64,000 bases of DNA. Source: Protula sp. h YS-2021. Lineage: Eukaryota; Annelida; Polychaeta; Sabellida; Serpulidae. The position numbers and the translations under genes were made by a program. Position 1 is the first letter of the stretch. The number at the start of each line of letters is the position of its first letter. Shown here in pieces: positions 51,201-60,600 of the stretch. The stretch covers positions 37,738,723 through 37,802,722 of the forward strand of contig OX457026.1 of NCBI GenBank assembly GCA_949752745.1, read 5' to 3'. A model generated the notes under the pieces. The model had not been told where the DNA came from. It did not search any database and saw nothing but the letters and a program-made list of their open reading frames with translations.

Positions 51201-54064
51201 ATTCAAATATATTTTGTAATATTTAATATATTTTTTTGCGCGCCTTCTATATCGGCAGGGATACAAAAAGAATAAATATATTGAACATTTACTTATTCCT
51301 TTACTTATTCAACACAAATTCATTCAGAACTAAGCTTTTTACTAAAATTTCCGCAAATATGCGTAAATTCGTGTTCTGATCTTGACCGATGCTTTCAAGG
51401 TCCAAGAGCAGGTTACCTGTGTTATCTTGAAATCCGATTTAGGTAGAAAGCCAAAATTTTGACCTCATTTATGGCCTTATCTACTTTACGGAGTTACAGA
51501 AGGGTCACTCTGACCCTCATATTCCAGGTCGAAGGTCACGTGAATTGCGTTATGTCGGCAATAGAGATACAACTACTTTTACCTGATTTTTGGGCTCCAC
51601 CCCCATGCGGAGTATCACAAAAAGATAACACTTTCAACTAACTTTGACCGTAACTGTCTTTCATGTTAGAGTGTTAGATAGTAGAAAAATTCGCTCTAGT
51701 TTGTTTTGCGTCAGTCAAGAAGTAACAAAGATTTTTCACTCCTCAAACTTGCAAAAATGAAAAACACCTAAATCACGTTTCTCGCTTACCTGCGCCGAGC
51801 TTGCACATACGATTTGAATATGTGAATCCCTTGTCTATTTTTCAGCTATTTCTCAGTCCGTTTCTCAGTTATTGTTTTGTTTAGGTTGAGAGCCTGTTTA
51901 AACTACAGATGAAAGGGTATGGCAAACATGACTTTATTGTGTTTTTGGGTGAGGTAAAATGCGAAATAAATACACGTAATGTGCTCTTGATGTTGATAAC
52001 TGACATACAATTCATGTTTGTTTTAACCCTATAAATTGGCTTTGTGATGAGGAATCTTAAGGCACGCATGGTTTATTGGTCAACATGCACTCACATTCCT
52101 GCCCCAAGATTAGTCGACTTCCTGCCTACCTTTTACTTGACTTTACTCCTTGTAACTCGGTTTTTATACGTGTAACTGTACTTTTATATGCGTAATAATT
52201 GTAAATATATAAGTGTAACTGTAACCTTAATCAACTAACGCGATAATTCATAGGCAATATATTTTAGCTCTCCTTTTTAATTCGACTCACCAAAAAGTTA
52301 ACTCGAAAATCAGCTATTCTCTGAAAAGATACTGCTATTAATGAAAAGCACACCACTGTTAACCATGCCAAGCATGTTTCAGGTGAAAGATGGCACGGAG
52401 CAGCACACCCTCACTCTCTGCAGTAATAACCTGAATGAAACCGTTGTTTACACCTCAACATCCAGTGATATACAGGTGTATTTTACGAAAACATCTGAAC
52501 CAACTCTCAATTCAGCCTATGTTTTGCGGTATTCGGGTAAGTTTACATCACGTTGTGTCACTACGATAAGTAATTTTACTGATCTATTAAAAATTAATCG
52601 TAAATATGAACACAATTTCTACCTTCCGGACCACCACTTCTGTCATATTTATGCTTTACAACAGCTAGTTCCTTGCTCCTGAATTTGATACAAGCTATGC
52701 CCGAGCAACGCCATTCGGGTGATGGGAGGGGTGGGGGCGAGGAGTGGTTTCGTTGTCAGTTATTCAAATTATTCTACAATCATGTATTCAGCACATAATC
52801 AGTCTGCAAATATGGTGGACAGATAAGATCAGACTGGTTTGCACACAAGTGCACCACAAAAGGGAAATCGCAATGTATTTGCCAAGTAACGGGTTATTGT
52901 TTAGAATAGTTACTCATGGAGCTTTTACTCGTTAAAGCATGTTTCTGTTGTTTTTTTTTTCATCCATCATAACCCTCACGGATAGAAACCGGCTGTGGGA
53001 ATCCGCCATATGTCCAGGACGCCACAACGACTTACAACCACCTGAGACACATGCTCACCATTCGCTGCAATCATTCGGGAGAGACGTGGTTTCTTACATG
53101 CCGTGGCACGGAATGGAATGGTAAAGTCGGTAGCTGTCCCTCAGCGATAGAAATTACTGAGGTTCAAGGCTGGAGCTTATTCCATTCCGCTGAATTCCCT
53201 TACGGTAGGACATCTTTGAAAATGTAGTTTTTGGTTCCATAAAAGCTAAAATATTTCTTTCTTATCTGTGCATAAACTGGGACCGAGAACCGGCAATAAG
53301 TAAGGTGCTTGGACCCTGCTGCGCTGTTTTCCGTTGTTTTCTTCATTCAGCCTGTGTTGGGAAATTTATAATTAACAAACAAGAACGTTTTACAGCATTT
53401 TTTGATATTGTTGAAACAGGCAACAAGGCAAAGCCTACCTCTTAAAAAGAATTCAAACCAAAGCCTGCTTATTTTAATCTACCCTTATTCCAGGACTGGT
53501 CATCGTGGTGGCAATCGGCGTGGCGCTTGGAGTGTTTCTCGGTGGCACAGCTTTAGTTATAGTATCTTATAAAATGAAAAGGTCAGCTTTTTTTCTCTCT
53601 CTCTTCTCCATGACGTAAATAGGAGCTACTCCGCCAATGAATCTACAATAATTCCGAGTCCCTTTATGTATTTTCTACAGGCTCTCTCCAGATTCCAAAT
53701 TTCACCAAGTGTTCATAATTAAACGAATAAAAATATTATGCCTTTAAAGCATGGAGGAAGGGAAAGAGATACGGAAAAATGTTTGTTTAATTTCTTGGTT
53801 TATTATTACAGAAAATATCCACGCTACGAACTGCCACCGGAACTTCCGGTTCCCGATTACTACAGAGATTCCAGCGGGACGGTGAAATCAATCCGTCAGA
53901 CCGAGGTGTCCACGTACGGGGGATTGCGGCCCCATGATATCCTATACGATACGGCCTTAGCAACGAATGTAGATTCAAACAGTGACAAGAAAGACCAGAA
54001 AAATCCGCAAGCAAAAACTGACAAGAAACACGGACATCTTTATGAAATGCCCCACATGATGTGA
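39065..54064 (+). CDS. SUEL-lectin / CUB / sushi type I membrane protein, 7 exons, 5' end missing
   Basis: Seven exons with agreeing phases encode about 422 residues. Order: a SUEL/galactose-binding lectin domain (exons 1-2; YGRP, RCSGKQRC, PCP..., HLQVAYKC), a CUB-like domain with four cysteines (exons 3-4; SSCRGG, NCPW, DICYPF, LTLC), a sushi-like module with four cysteines (exon 5; TGCGNPPYV to VGSC), a transmembrane helix (LVIVVAIGVALGVFLGG) followed by KMKR, and an ~83-residue cytoplasmic tail with tyrosine motifs. The first exon found starts mid-codon (phase 1), so a signal-peptide exon lies upstream and was not identified. The protein is inferred to be a cell-surface carbohydrate or protein-binding receptor; no named orthologue was recognised. 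Introns hold a CR1/L2-like LINE, an L1/Tx1-like LINE and a 200-N gap. Confidence 0.82.
39340..40290. repeat. Large inverted repeat with nested insertion
   Basis: The right arm (about 40060-40290) is the reverse complement of two left-side pieces, about 39335-39400 and 39785-39985. Shared landmarks include AGCACTTTGTTTTCATTTTT, AAAAATTAGTAAAAA, GGTGAAACTGAA and TTGTCACATGATC. The ~380 bp separating the two left pieces is a different repeat that also occurs at 50.2-50.6 kb. The centre holds a CA microsatellite (39994-40016). Confidence 0.75.
39440..39795 (+). repeat. Dispersed repeat, copy 1
   Basis: Degenerate but collinear with 50190-50640. Shared blocks are CTTCTCTGACACTA, TTATAAG...GCATAC/GTATTC, GTTGCTCAAGAAATAA and GTGTTGAAGATTTCGCTTGG/GTGTTTAACATTTCGCTAGG. 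No coding capacity is seen. Confidence 0.7.
40480..40620. repeat. Degenerate minisatellite rich in TACTTCTTACGTA
   Basis: Several imperfect ~20-25-bp units of the form CATATGTACTTCTTACGTA, rich in palindromic ACGTA and CATATG steps. Confidence 0.75.
41285..42275 (+). mobile_element. 5'-truncated CR1/L2-like LINE, 3' end
   Basis: The C-terminal part of a non-LTR reverse transcriptase lies at about 41290-41998: NLGVLLDSKLSFEYHIKD, SKLDYANCLYGLPDKS, LHWLPIKERILFKLL, KTWNSLPNYLR and LKTYLFQKAYDI, ending at a stop at 41996-41998. The frame is broken by a single TAA at 41603-41605. A 3' UTR follows and the element ends in (AAT)n. CR1/L2-group LINEs commonly end in short tandem repeats instead of poly-A. 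It sits in a lectin-gene intron, 64 bp before an exon. Confidence 0.87.
42206..42275. repeat. (AAT)n tail
   Basis: About 23 AAT units, inferred to be the LINE 3' tail. Confidence 0.95.
42339..42544 (+). CDS. Lectin gene: SUEL domain, second part
   Basis: The acceptor is TTACAG and the donor GTAAAG. It reads YGRPVIGKCVEKALGFLGC, SHRCSGKQRCELEI and CPRDVSWHLQVAYKCLK, covering the diagnostic YGR start, RC.GK..C and HLQVAYKC end of the SUEL lectin family. It ends in phase 1. Confidence 0.9.
42798..42997. other. Assembly gap (200 N)
   Basis: Exactly 200 N's, probably a placeholder of fixed size. It lies in an intron of the lectin gene, so an additional exon here cannot be excluded. Confidence 1.
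43597..43702. repeat. Direct duplication, ~50 bp, two copies
   Basis: TTTGAAAACTGCCTGC and the following bases through CCAGCTTATTTATTTAT occur twice in tandem with a few differences. Confidence 0.85.
44910..45154 (+). CDS. Lectin gene: CUB-like domain, first part
   Basis: The acceptor is TTAACAG and the donor GTATAT; it enters in phase 1 and ends in phase 0. SSCRGGIEVTSSTGYLSTHI, SNCPWNIKSSNGRKIQL and DICYPFAK carry the first three CUB cysteines and the CPW-hydrophobic strand pattern. Lys-rich ends suggest a surface-exposed loop. Confidence 0.86.
45425..45726. mobile_element. Possible small MITE
   Basis: GCTGAAACCAACCAGT at 45425-45440 is inverted, with one mismatch, at about 45711-45726. 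Further weak complementarity (TCGACTAG/CTAGTCGA-like) lies inside. Length is about 300 bp and there is no clear target duplication. Confidence 0.4.
46550..47230. repeat. Degenerate tandem repeats, left of LINE
   Basis: About four imperfect units of roughly 150-170 bp. Each has CTTCTTCTCCC-like, TTTTGATCGGATTGCCTT-like and TGGTCAAATGGG/GGCCAAATGGG-like blocks. Related units resume at 49610, on the other side of the LINE. Confidence 0.65.
47497..49600 (-). mobile_element. 5'-truncated L1/Tx1-like LINE
   Basis: On the minus strand, from about 49600 downward: FIKDRFIGCNIRTQIDCIDY, SIDFEKAFDKLDWNFI (RT motif with Asp), RNGVRQGDPLSALLFI, LLADDTTIL (active-site DD), SGLKIHYEKSNILQIG and a ~218-codon open part (49314-48658). 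Decayed C-terminal pieces follow, such as KIMWIKRLFN, FYKEILHYWFDAKPEP and LLQAKLFIHRCNIKSREV to 47497. Stops and frameshifts after 48658 mark it as dead. No endonuclease domain remains. Confidence 0.87.
49610..49860. repeat. Degenerate tandem repeat, right of LINE
   Basis: It carries GGCCTCTCCTGAAAATTACT and TTCTCTTCTCCCGCAATTTTG, matching the theme of 46550-47230. The LINE therefore probably inserted within this array. Confidence 0.6.
50190..50640 (+). repeat. Dispersed repeat, copy 2
   Basis: Homologous to 39440-39795 and longer in the middle. Both copies lie in introns of the lectin gene. Confidence 0.7.
50641..52382. other. Intronic DNA
   Basis: End of the 7.2-kb intron before the second CUB exon. 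About 51380-51660 carries AAGGTCCAAG, TTTTGACCTC and AGGTCGAAGGTCACGTG, again the AGGTCA-rich repeat style. No exon was recognised. Confidence 0.5.
52383..52536 (+). CDS. Lectin gene: CUB-like domain, second part
   Basis: The acceptor is TGTTTCAG and the donor GTAAGT. VKDGTEQHTLTLCSNN carries the fourth CUB cysteine; YVLRYS is the last strand. It starts in phase 0 and ends in phase 1. Confidence 0.86.
52986..53204 (+). CDS. Lectin gene: sushi-like module and stalk
   Basis: The acceptor is GGATAG and the donor GTAGGA. TGCGNPPYVQDATTTY, LTIRCNHSGETWFLTC and TEWNGKVGSCPS have the four cysteines, the Pro-rich start and the W near the end typical of a CCP/sushi fold. The short stalk EITEVQGWSLFHSAEFPYG leads to the membrane. 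Confidence 0.87.
53494..53581 (+). CDS. Lectin gene: transmembrane exon
   Basis: The acceptor is TTCCAG and the donor GTCAGC. It encodes LVIVVAIGVALGVFLGG and TALVIVSY followed by KMKR, a single membrane helix with a basic stop-transfer sequence. Phase 1 in, phase 2 out. Confidence 0.9.
53812..54064 (+). CDS. Lectin gene: cytoplasmic tail (terminal exon)
   Basis: The acceptor is ATTACAG and the stop TGA is at 54062-54064. The tail starts RKYPRYELPPELPVPDYY and contains STYGGLRPHDILYDTA, a Lys/Asp-rich stretch and HLYEMPHMM at the end. YGGL fits a YxxL sorting or signalling motif; PPELPVP is a possible SH3 ligand. A long minus-strand frame over this exon is a shadow. Confidence 0.92.
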
Positions 54065-54096
54065 TACTCTTGTTTGCCGTGTCAAAAAGATAAACA

Positions 54097-54116
54097 AATA
54101 AAAAAAATAAAATAAA
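54097..54116 (+). terminator. Lectin gene polyadenylation signals
   Basis: Three AATAAA hexamers (54097-54102, 54106-54111 and 54111-54116) lie 33-52 bases after the stop codon. Confidence 0.65.
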
Positions 54117-57100
54117 CCAACAGAAAAACTGCACGGTCTTACGGCAAACTGAATAGGGGTTGCGAGACAAGGGTGTACCGTGTGCACAAAACGATGCAGA
54201 GCAAATCAAAGCTCCCGTGCCGTGTTCGCATAAGCTAGCGCAAACAGTTGCAACGGTCAGAATGTGCGGGAAGAACACAGACACCAGAGAAGCTACGCGA
54301 CCAACAAACTCTTCAATGGTAGACCAAAATCCGGTTTTGCCACATAGCCGTTTGGCAACAGTATGGAATGTGTATAGTCCATCGCATTTATCTGAGTTGT
54401 TCCGAAAAAAATCGGCAATGGCACACACTGACAGTTGGCACAGTGTGTGAACAGAAATGCAGCAAGCGTGACAGAACTTCGCTTTCAGCACATGCCTAAC
54501 AAATCGTACTCTGTACTTAAAAACTGTCGTGTCCTCGCTTAAACTGCATTGTAGAAACTGCGTGTATTAAGTATGCACTTAGATTTTGCAAATTAAGTTC
54601 AAGGTCTTACGTGCGCCTGTACTTACGTTCATAAAGTGAACAATAAGATATTCTCAATTGTTTTATGTAAAACAGTTTTTATTTTACAATACTATTGTGC
54701 TACAGACAGTTTCAATTATTTAAACACAGTTTTTAGACTCTTAAAATGGCTCCACATCCTCCTTCCTCATTTCCTTAAAAGTAACAATTTAATACACTTG
54801 GAACGTTTGTGAAAAGGACAAAGGACAGCTTCACGGCTTTCACCGTCAACCACTTCACCCGGCCATACATTTCTGTCTCGGGGCATTTCTTCGAAAATTT
54901 TTCGTTCTGGTCAGTTTAAAAATTACCCTGGAAAATCTAAAATTATAAACTGTCCTTTACTGAACGAGTTGGTCAGTTACAAATCTGCCATTATTGCAAA
55001 TAATTCCGTTAATACCCAAGTTTGATCTAAGGTACACTAAAGCCAATCTGCTACCTTCCTCGGCCTCCGTATATGATTGTGTCACCATAACATTCCCGCC
55101 ATCACATCTAAATTACATCCCAACCTCTACTCAACAAAAAGCAACTGTAATGATTTACAAGATATAAAACAAGCTGTAACTATGTACAATCAATAAATAA
55201 CAGTTTTACATTGAGAAACCTAAAAACTACTGTTGTGACATAAAAACACGTCACTAGAGCGGCCAGTGCGCACCAAATATCAGTGTACAGGGATATATCG
55301 TACACTTTTAATTGAGACCTTTTTAATTTCTTGCTTTTGTAAAAAAAAATGTTTCACCGACCAAATTTATGTTTTTTTTTTGCCATACCGTTTCTCATTT
55401 TTCCAAATACAGAAATCAACGAATAATTTTCCTTTTCTGCAAATATAATCATAATTCATTACTACAAATTTAAAGAAAACAAAATATTGTTCACAAGAAT
55501 AGATTCAATATATTATGGAAACTTGCAATATGTAACTTTATGCAACATTTTCTTTTATCAAGGGATACATCTCCAACCACCCCCACCCCCGCATCCCCAA
55601 AGAAAAAAAGAACTTGTCACGAGAGGTACAAAATATTCTTTAACCTAGCCCGCTTTGTAAGCTTTGCACAAAGTTTGAAGTTGATGCGGCTTTCCCTTAT
55701 CGAGATATTTTGCACAAAAGATTTTGTTAAAAATGTACACATCTTTCACGCAATGATCTTGTATGCCGCACTGCGTTCCCTCTACTCGCGAAAAAAATTT
55801 GAGAGAACATTTCGGACTTAACAAACAACAATCCCATCAAGTTTGAACTTTCTCCGTTGCACACCGCATCATGTTTGAAATCCATCCGACTTTTTCTTTT
55901 CGAGATACCTTGTACACACAACATTTTGTTCACAAGAGACTGACAACCCCCCCCCCCCTCCCCACACACACACGGAACGCACAAACCCTATCTGTCTCCC
56001 CTTGATAGGGGAGACATAAAAACTGAAACAATCTATATGTTGGCATGTCAGTTTGGTGGTCCCCTCTCGAGTTTCGCAACACAGCGAAAATGTTCTTAGC
56101 AAGCGCTATAAAATTTGCAGAATGGAAAATATAAAATCCTATCACTAAATAATTAAATCAGGAAAATATCTGCAAGAGAACAGTACATCTTGAGCACTGG
56201 AAAGGACGGAAATGATCAGCGATGTTCGTGTATCAAGTGCGTGTGAGAGTAGCCTATGCTCGGTTGTTTTCCTCTTCTTGCTGACGTCACAGCTGCCACA
56301 GTGTAAGGGTACGTGTTGCCTCTCCGTGGACAACACCCATGCGGGTGCGTTCACAGCCCGCCATTCCCCACGCCCGACAGCACACTTTAAGGCATTGCTA
56401 TGGTGCTGAGCCAGGACAAAGGCACTTGTTGAAGTCATATGCACAGCAGTGTGACCGCTTTTTTTTATGCTGCCTGTAACACACAATATCCCAATCAGTA
56501 CATAAATATTCCTCATTCCGGAAATAACTATTTCCGCCGCTGCACTATTAATTAATCACTCCTTTATTTCCATTAAAGCAAAATGCTGTGAGTCGTACCT
56601 TGCACACCACAAACAAATCCCTCCCTACCCCCTCTCACTTAAAAATAAAATGTTTTACGTTTTATCCGTGACTTTAAAATTGAACAACAACGAAGCACAA
56701 ATTTCATAGGTTCCTTGACTCAAATTTATCAACTCATTCTGCAGACCGACTTTGCCAAGTTGAACACCGGATAGTCTGGTCAGCACCTGTCGCATACCTC
56801 AAAGCCTCACATGAAGAACGTAAGCTCCAGTCTTAAGCCAGAAAGAAACATTATTTGACTTATTACTTTGCTGGTGTGTCACTTTCGGACACTCCTCCCC
56901 CTTCAAAAAGGAGAACACCTTATTGTTAACCATAGCGTTTCTCGGTGGACAGGCGCTTCTCCAAATCCCCCTCCCGATCAAGCACATAAAAAGTAAATGA
57001 AGAACCTCCCAGACAGCAAATCGCAAATTGTTCTTACTGTGTTTAGGCTTGTTCTCCGCTCGCATTCAGGTCCACACGCGGCAGTGATACTTTAATTTCT

Positions 57101-57507
57101 TTGGTGTGACTTAATACATGCCTCTGCTGTAAAAATACCCCAACACTTAACTTAATACGTAACTCTTACATTATATGTTGATTCCATTCGTGTTACTTCT
57201 ATCCACAACATTTACCAATTACTTGTTATCAGAGGAAACATCAAGCCTGTTTTAAATGTCACCAGCACGGGCGATACTAAAAATATGCCAAGAAATAAAC
57301 GCTGTTAGGAAAACCAGCTGCAGCTAAGAATTTCGATATTGTATGGCATGAGAATCGGCAAACAGAAGTTGTAAATGGCAAATAAAATTAGGAACGCGGG
57401 TTACGAAAATAGTAGCCATCACATGCATAAGAGAGGAGGCAGGCTGCTCATCTCATTGACTATCGACACTGTACACAGTGAAATACTGCTGTTCTACTTA
57501 CGAGATT
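54117..57507. other. Convergent 3' interval
   Basis: No coding exon was recognised. Candidate minus-strand polyadenylation signals (TTTATT on the plus strand) lie near 56571 and 54676. Part or all of the interval may be 3' UTR of the minus-strand gene. Confidence 0.4.
55673..55935. repeat. Degenerate ~200-bp tandem repeat, two copies
   Basis: AGTTTGAAGTTGATGCGGCT with TATCGAGATATTTTGCACAAAA (from 55673) recurs as TGTTTGAAATCCATCCGACT with TTCGAGATACCTTGTACACA (from 55873). The theme resembles the CTCGAGA-bearing satellites elsewhere in the window. Confidence 0.6.
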
Positions 57508-57660
57508 CTATTCTATGGAAGTAAAATGACACACCTGCGAGGTGGCGGGTGGCGCCTGGCCCACTTTATGACCTACATGGCCGTGGCCTTCACCTTCACT
57601 GGACACCGTGATAGGTGAGATCGGCGGCGACACCGCCATGTGAACCTTCATTGCTGTCGT
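57508..57660 (-). CDS. Minus-strand gene exon 9 (last seen)
   Basis: The acceptor is CCGCAG. It reads TTAMKVHMAVSPPISPITV and HVGHKVGQAPPATSQ, then VCHFTSIE and a stop. A GTGTGT after the SQ codon (57534) could act as a donor, so the true C-terminus is uncertain. Confidence 0.6.
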   Translation of the reverse strand, partial: TTAMKVHMAVSPPISPITVSSEGEGHGHVGHKVGQAPPATSQVCHFTSIE

Positions 57661-60600
57661 CTGCGGGAAAAAAAAAAACAATGAAACGCCCATTTGTTTT
57701 TTTTTTTTTGGTTTTGACTGTAAAATGGCACAACTTATTTTTACGGACAAAAACTATTATTGTGCTCATAACTCAAATATTCTGTTCGTAGACTTCCTAG
57801 CGCCAAAATGTCAATACAAACGGTGTGTAATAGAAACAAACCGTTTGCTCCACCGCCTGGCCTTGCCGCATGAGAAGGTGCAGTTTATTCTGGGCATCCA
57901 CGTGTTGTTTCTGTAACGCTAAAATCTGCTGCTCCAGGCTCACTTCTTCCTGCTACAGTAATAACACATTGCGATTTGACTACAAGACAAACAGTCAATT
58001 TGAAGGCCACATGCACCAAAGCTCACACGCTACAATGTGACATTGCAATGCCTTAAAATGCAACGTAAACATAAACTATGGGTTTCGACACAGCTATGCT
58101 TATGATACCAACAGGCATTAGTTCACATTACACCAAGAGAGAGTAGTTACCCCCCCCCCCCCCCTCCTTAACTGACAAACAAAACACCACTCATAGTCCT
58201 CTTCCTTAGTTTCCACTATTGACAGACCACTCACGTCGATGGCCTGTTTGAGCTGTAGCACACTGTCTTGCAGGCCGCGCACTTGGGTGGATTCTGAATG
58301 GGCAGCTTCCCTCACCCCAATGTCGGCACTTATACCCGACAGCGGCCGCTACAATATATGAACAACACTCACATTGTTTAATATTGCACAATACATCAGG
58401 ATAGACTGAAATTAATTACCCTTTTCTTACCGTTATCTGTTTTTTTTAAGGCAATTCATTGTCTTGGAAACGCCTTTTGTAATAGAGTAGAAATAGAGTA
58501 GAATCTCGTTACCCCGATTTGGTTGGAGGAGGACACCACGTTTTGGAAGGAAAATGTTTTGAATCTTGGGATCTGAGAAAACAGCAAGGCTGAGATTTTT
58601 CGCATATTCATTTAAAACCATTTGCTTTTAATGTCTAAGTCTGGATATGCCGGACTGACTTTGCTTTCATATTCGGCCGAAATGTTCTAGCTGCCCACCT
58701 TGGAGCCCGGAATGTCGTCTGGATTTGTTGGCTGTAGCCCGGAGTTGCTGCGATAGCTAGTCGCTCGGACGGGTTCTCTGGAGAACACCGGTTGCCGGAG
58801 CATTGCCGATGGCTGCACTGACCCAGGGTAAAGTGGAATAGTCTGATGTGATCGTTTTTCTGCAAAAGATCGGCAACTTACATGAAACGTCACAGCTTCT
58901 ACACAAGAAAGTACTGATGTAATTATAAAGACTTTGAAATATTCTTATTAACATAAATTTCGCATTTGTTTTTCTTTTTAAATCCATTCAACCTAAGACA
59001 TTTCTACACTGTTTTCAAACCGTTGTCTTTATAATGCGCTTTCCTGTTTTAAACTGCAGCCTCAGAAAAACACGATCACCTTACCTGGCAGCGGTGGGAC
59101 CTGTACTCTCCACACTGCGCCTTACCTGGCAGCGGTGGGGCCTGTACCCTCCACAATTCGCCTTAACTAGCAGGGGTAGGGCTTGTACGACCTACACTGC
59201 GCCTTACCTGGCAGCGGTGGAGCCTGTACTCCCCACAATTCGCCTTTACTAGTAGGGGTGGGGCTTGTACAATCTACACCGCGCCTTACCTGGCAGCCGG
59301 GGACTTTGAGTCTGCTTTGGCACATTCAAAGGGACTGCCATCGACCGGTTCTGAGGTAGATTTCTTTGAGGAAGCGGGTCGCCACTCAGTTCATTCATTT
59401 GCGCCGTGCCAAATCCTGCTGCCACCTGTCAGAGAAAAAAAATTTCAAAAAATCATGAACTGTGTTACAGCGATGATTTTTAATGACTTTCACAAGTTTG
59501 GTACTTTACTGGACAACATTTTAAATTCATTCACCTATTTCAGCTTGACGTTGAACATTTATAGCCTTATATTTCTGTCCTACCTGATGCTGTTGTACGC
59601 TATGCTGTTGGCTGCTCCGTTGTTGTTGCTGTAGCGACGGCTGCTGGAACTGTTCGCGGCTGAATACCGCTCCACTGTTTGCCACCACTGCTGCTCCGTT
59701 CATGCTGTGGTGCTGCGCACCCGTAACCATCCCTTGCCCCGCCACGCTTCCGTGAGTACGGGTCACTTCCCCGATGGGCGCGTTCTGCTGAGGGGTCGGG
59801 AGCGGCCGGGATGGTTGTTGGTTGGCTGGGTAGGCCGGCAGCTGCTGTGCTGGGAAGGCCGGCTGAGGCAATTGCGGTGTTGGCATGACGGTTTTGTGCA
59901 GTTGTATTCCCGCTGCTTCTAAAGCTTGCTGTTTGAGATCAACAGATAGTACAGTGAAACCTTGGTGTGAGGAAGTGCATTACAAACAACTCACAGTGAA
60001 TCGGACCCAAAAATCCGCTATTTGCGGTTATTCCCTAAAGGAGGTTTCACTGTGTTATCTTTCTTAAAAGATTTAAATTTTCGCCCATGAAAAAAAAAAA
60101 AAAAATCCAACAAGCATGCCCAAGGACATGACCCAGCCGAGTTACCAAACAAGGAAAGAGAGAAAAACTCTGAAACGAATACTGTTAGGTCAAAAAATGA
60201 ATAACTTTGTTTCTGAATGTAACTTTTTCATAATTTTAATACACAACAAACGAGTTTTCCCGGATGGAAGCTACCCAAAAAAGGATGTTGGAGAGATTGG
60301 GTTTTGACGATTCACGTATTTACCGACATTTACACAATTTTACAAAATTTTTAAAATTCCACCATTTCGGCATTTTTTTTTTTTTTGTCATTTGCAAAAA
60401 AAAGCAAAGTCCAGGTGGAGAAGCACCTAAGAAAATTTCGATTGAAATTTTATAACTATCTGAAAAAGACTGAGAGAAATGAACGGTTTGACAATTCAGT
60501 TATTTACTACCATTTATTCCAGTTTTTGCCAAACTTCAAAGTTCCGCCATTTCGGCAGTTTTTGGCGAACAGCGAAAAAAAATCCAGCCTTGTAGGCGAA

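Noticed and set aside
53787..54491. 234-codon minus-strand open frame
   Set aside because: It lies antisense to the cytoplasmic-tail exon and 3' UTR of the lectin gene and has no family resemblance. The plus-strand exon has matching splice phase and signals.
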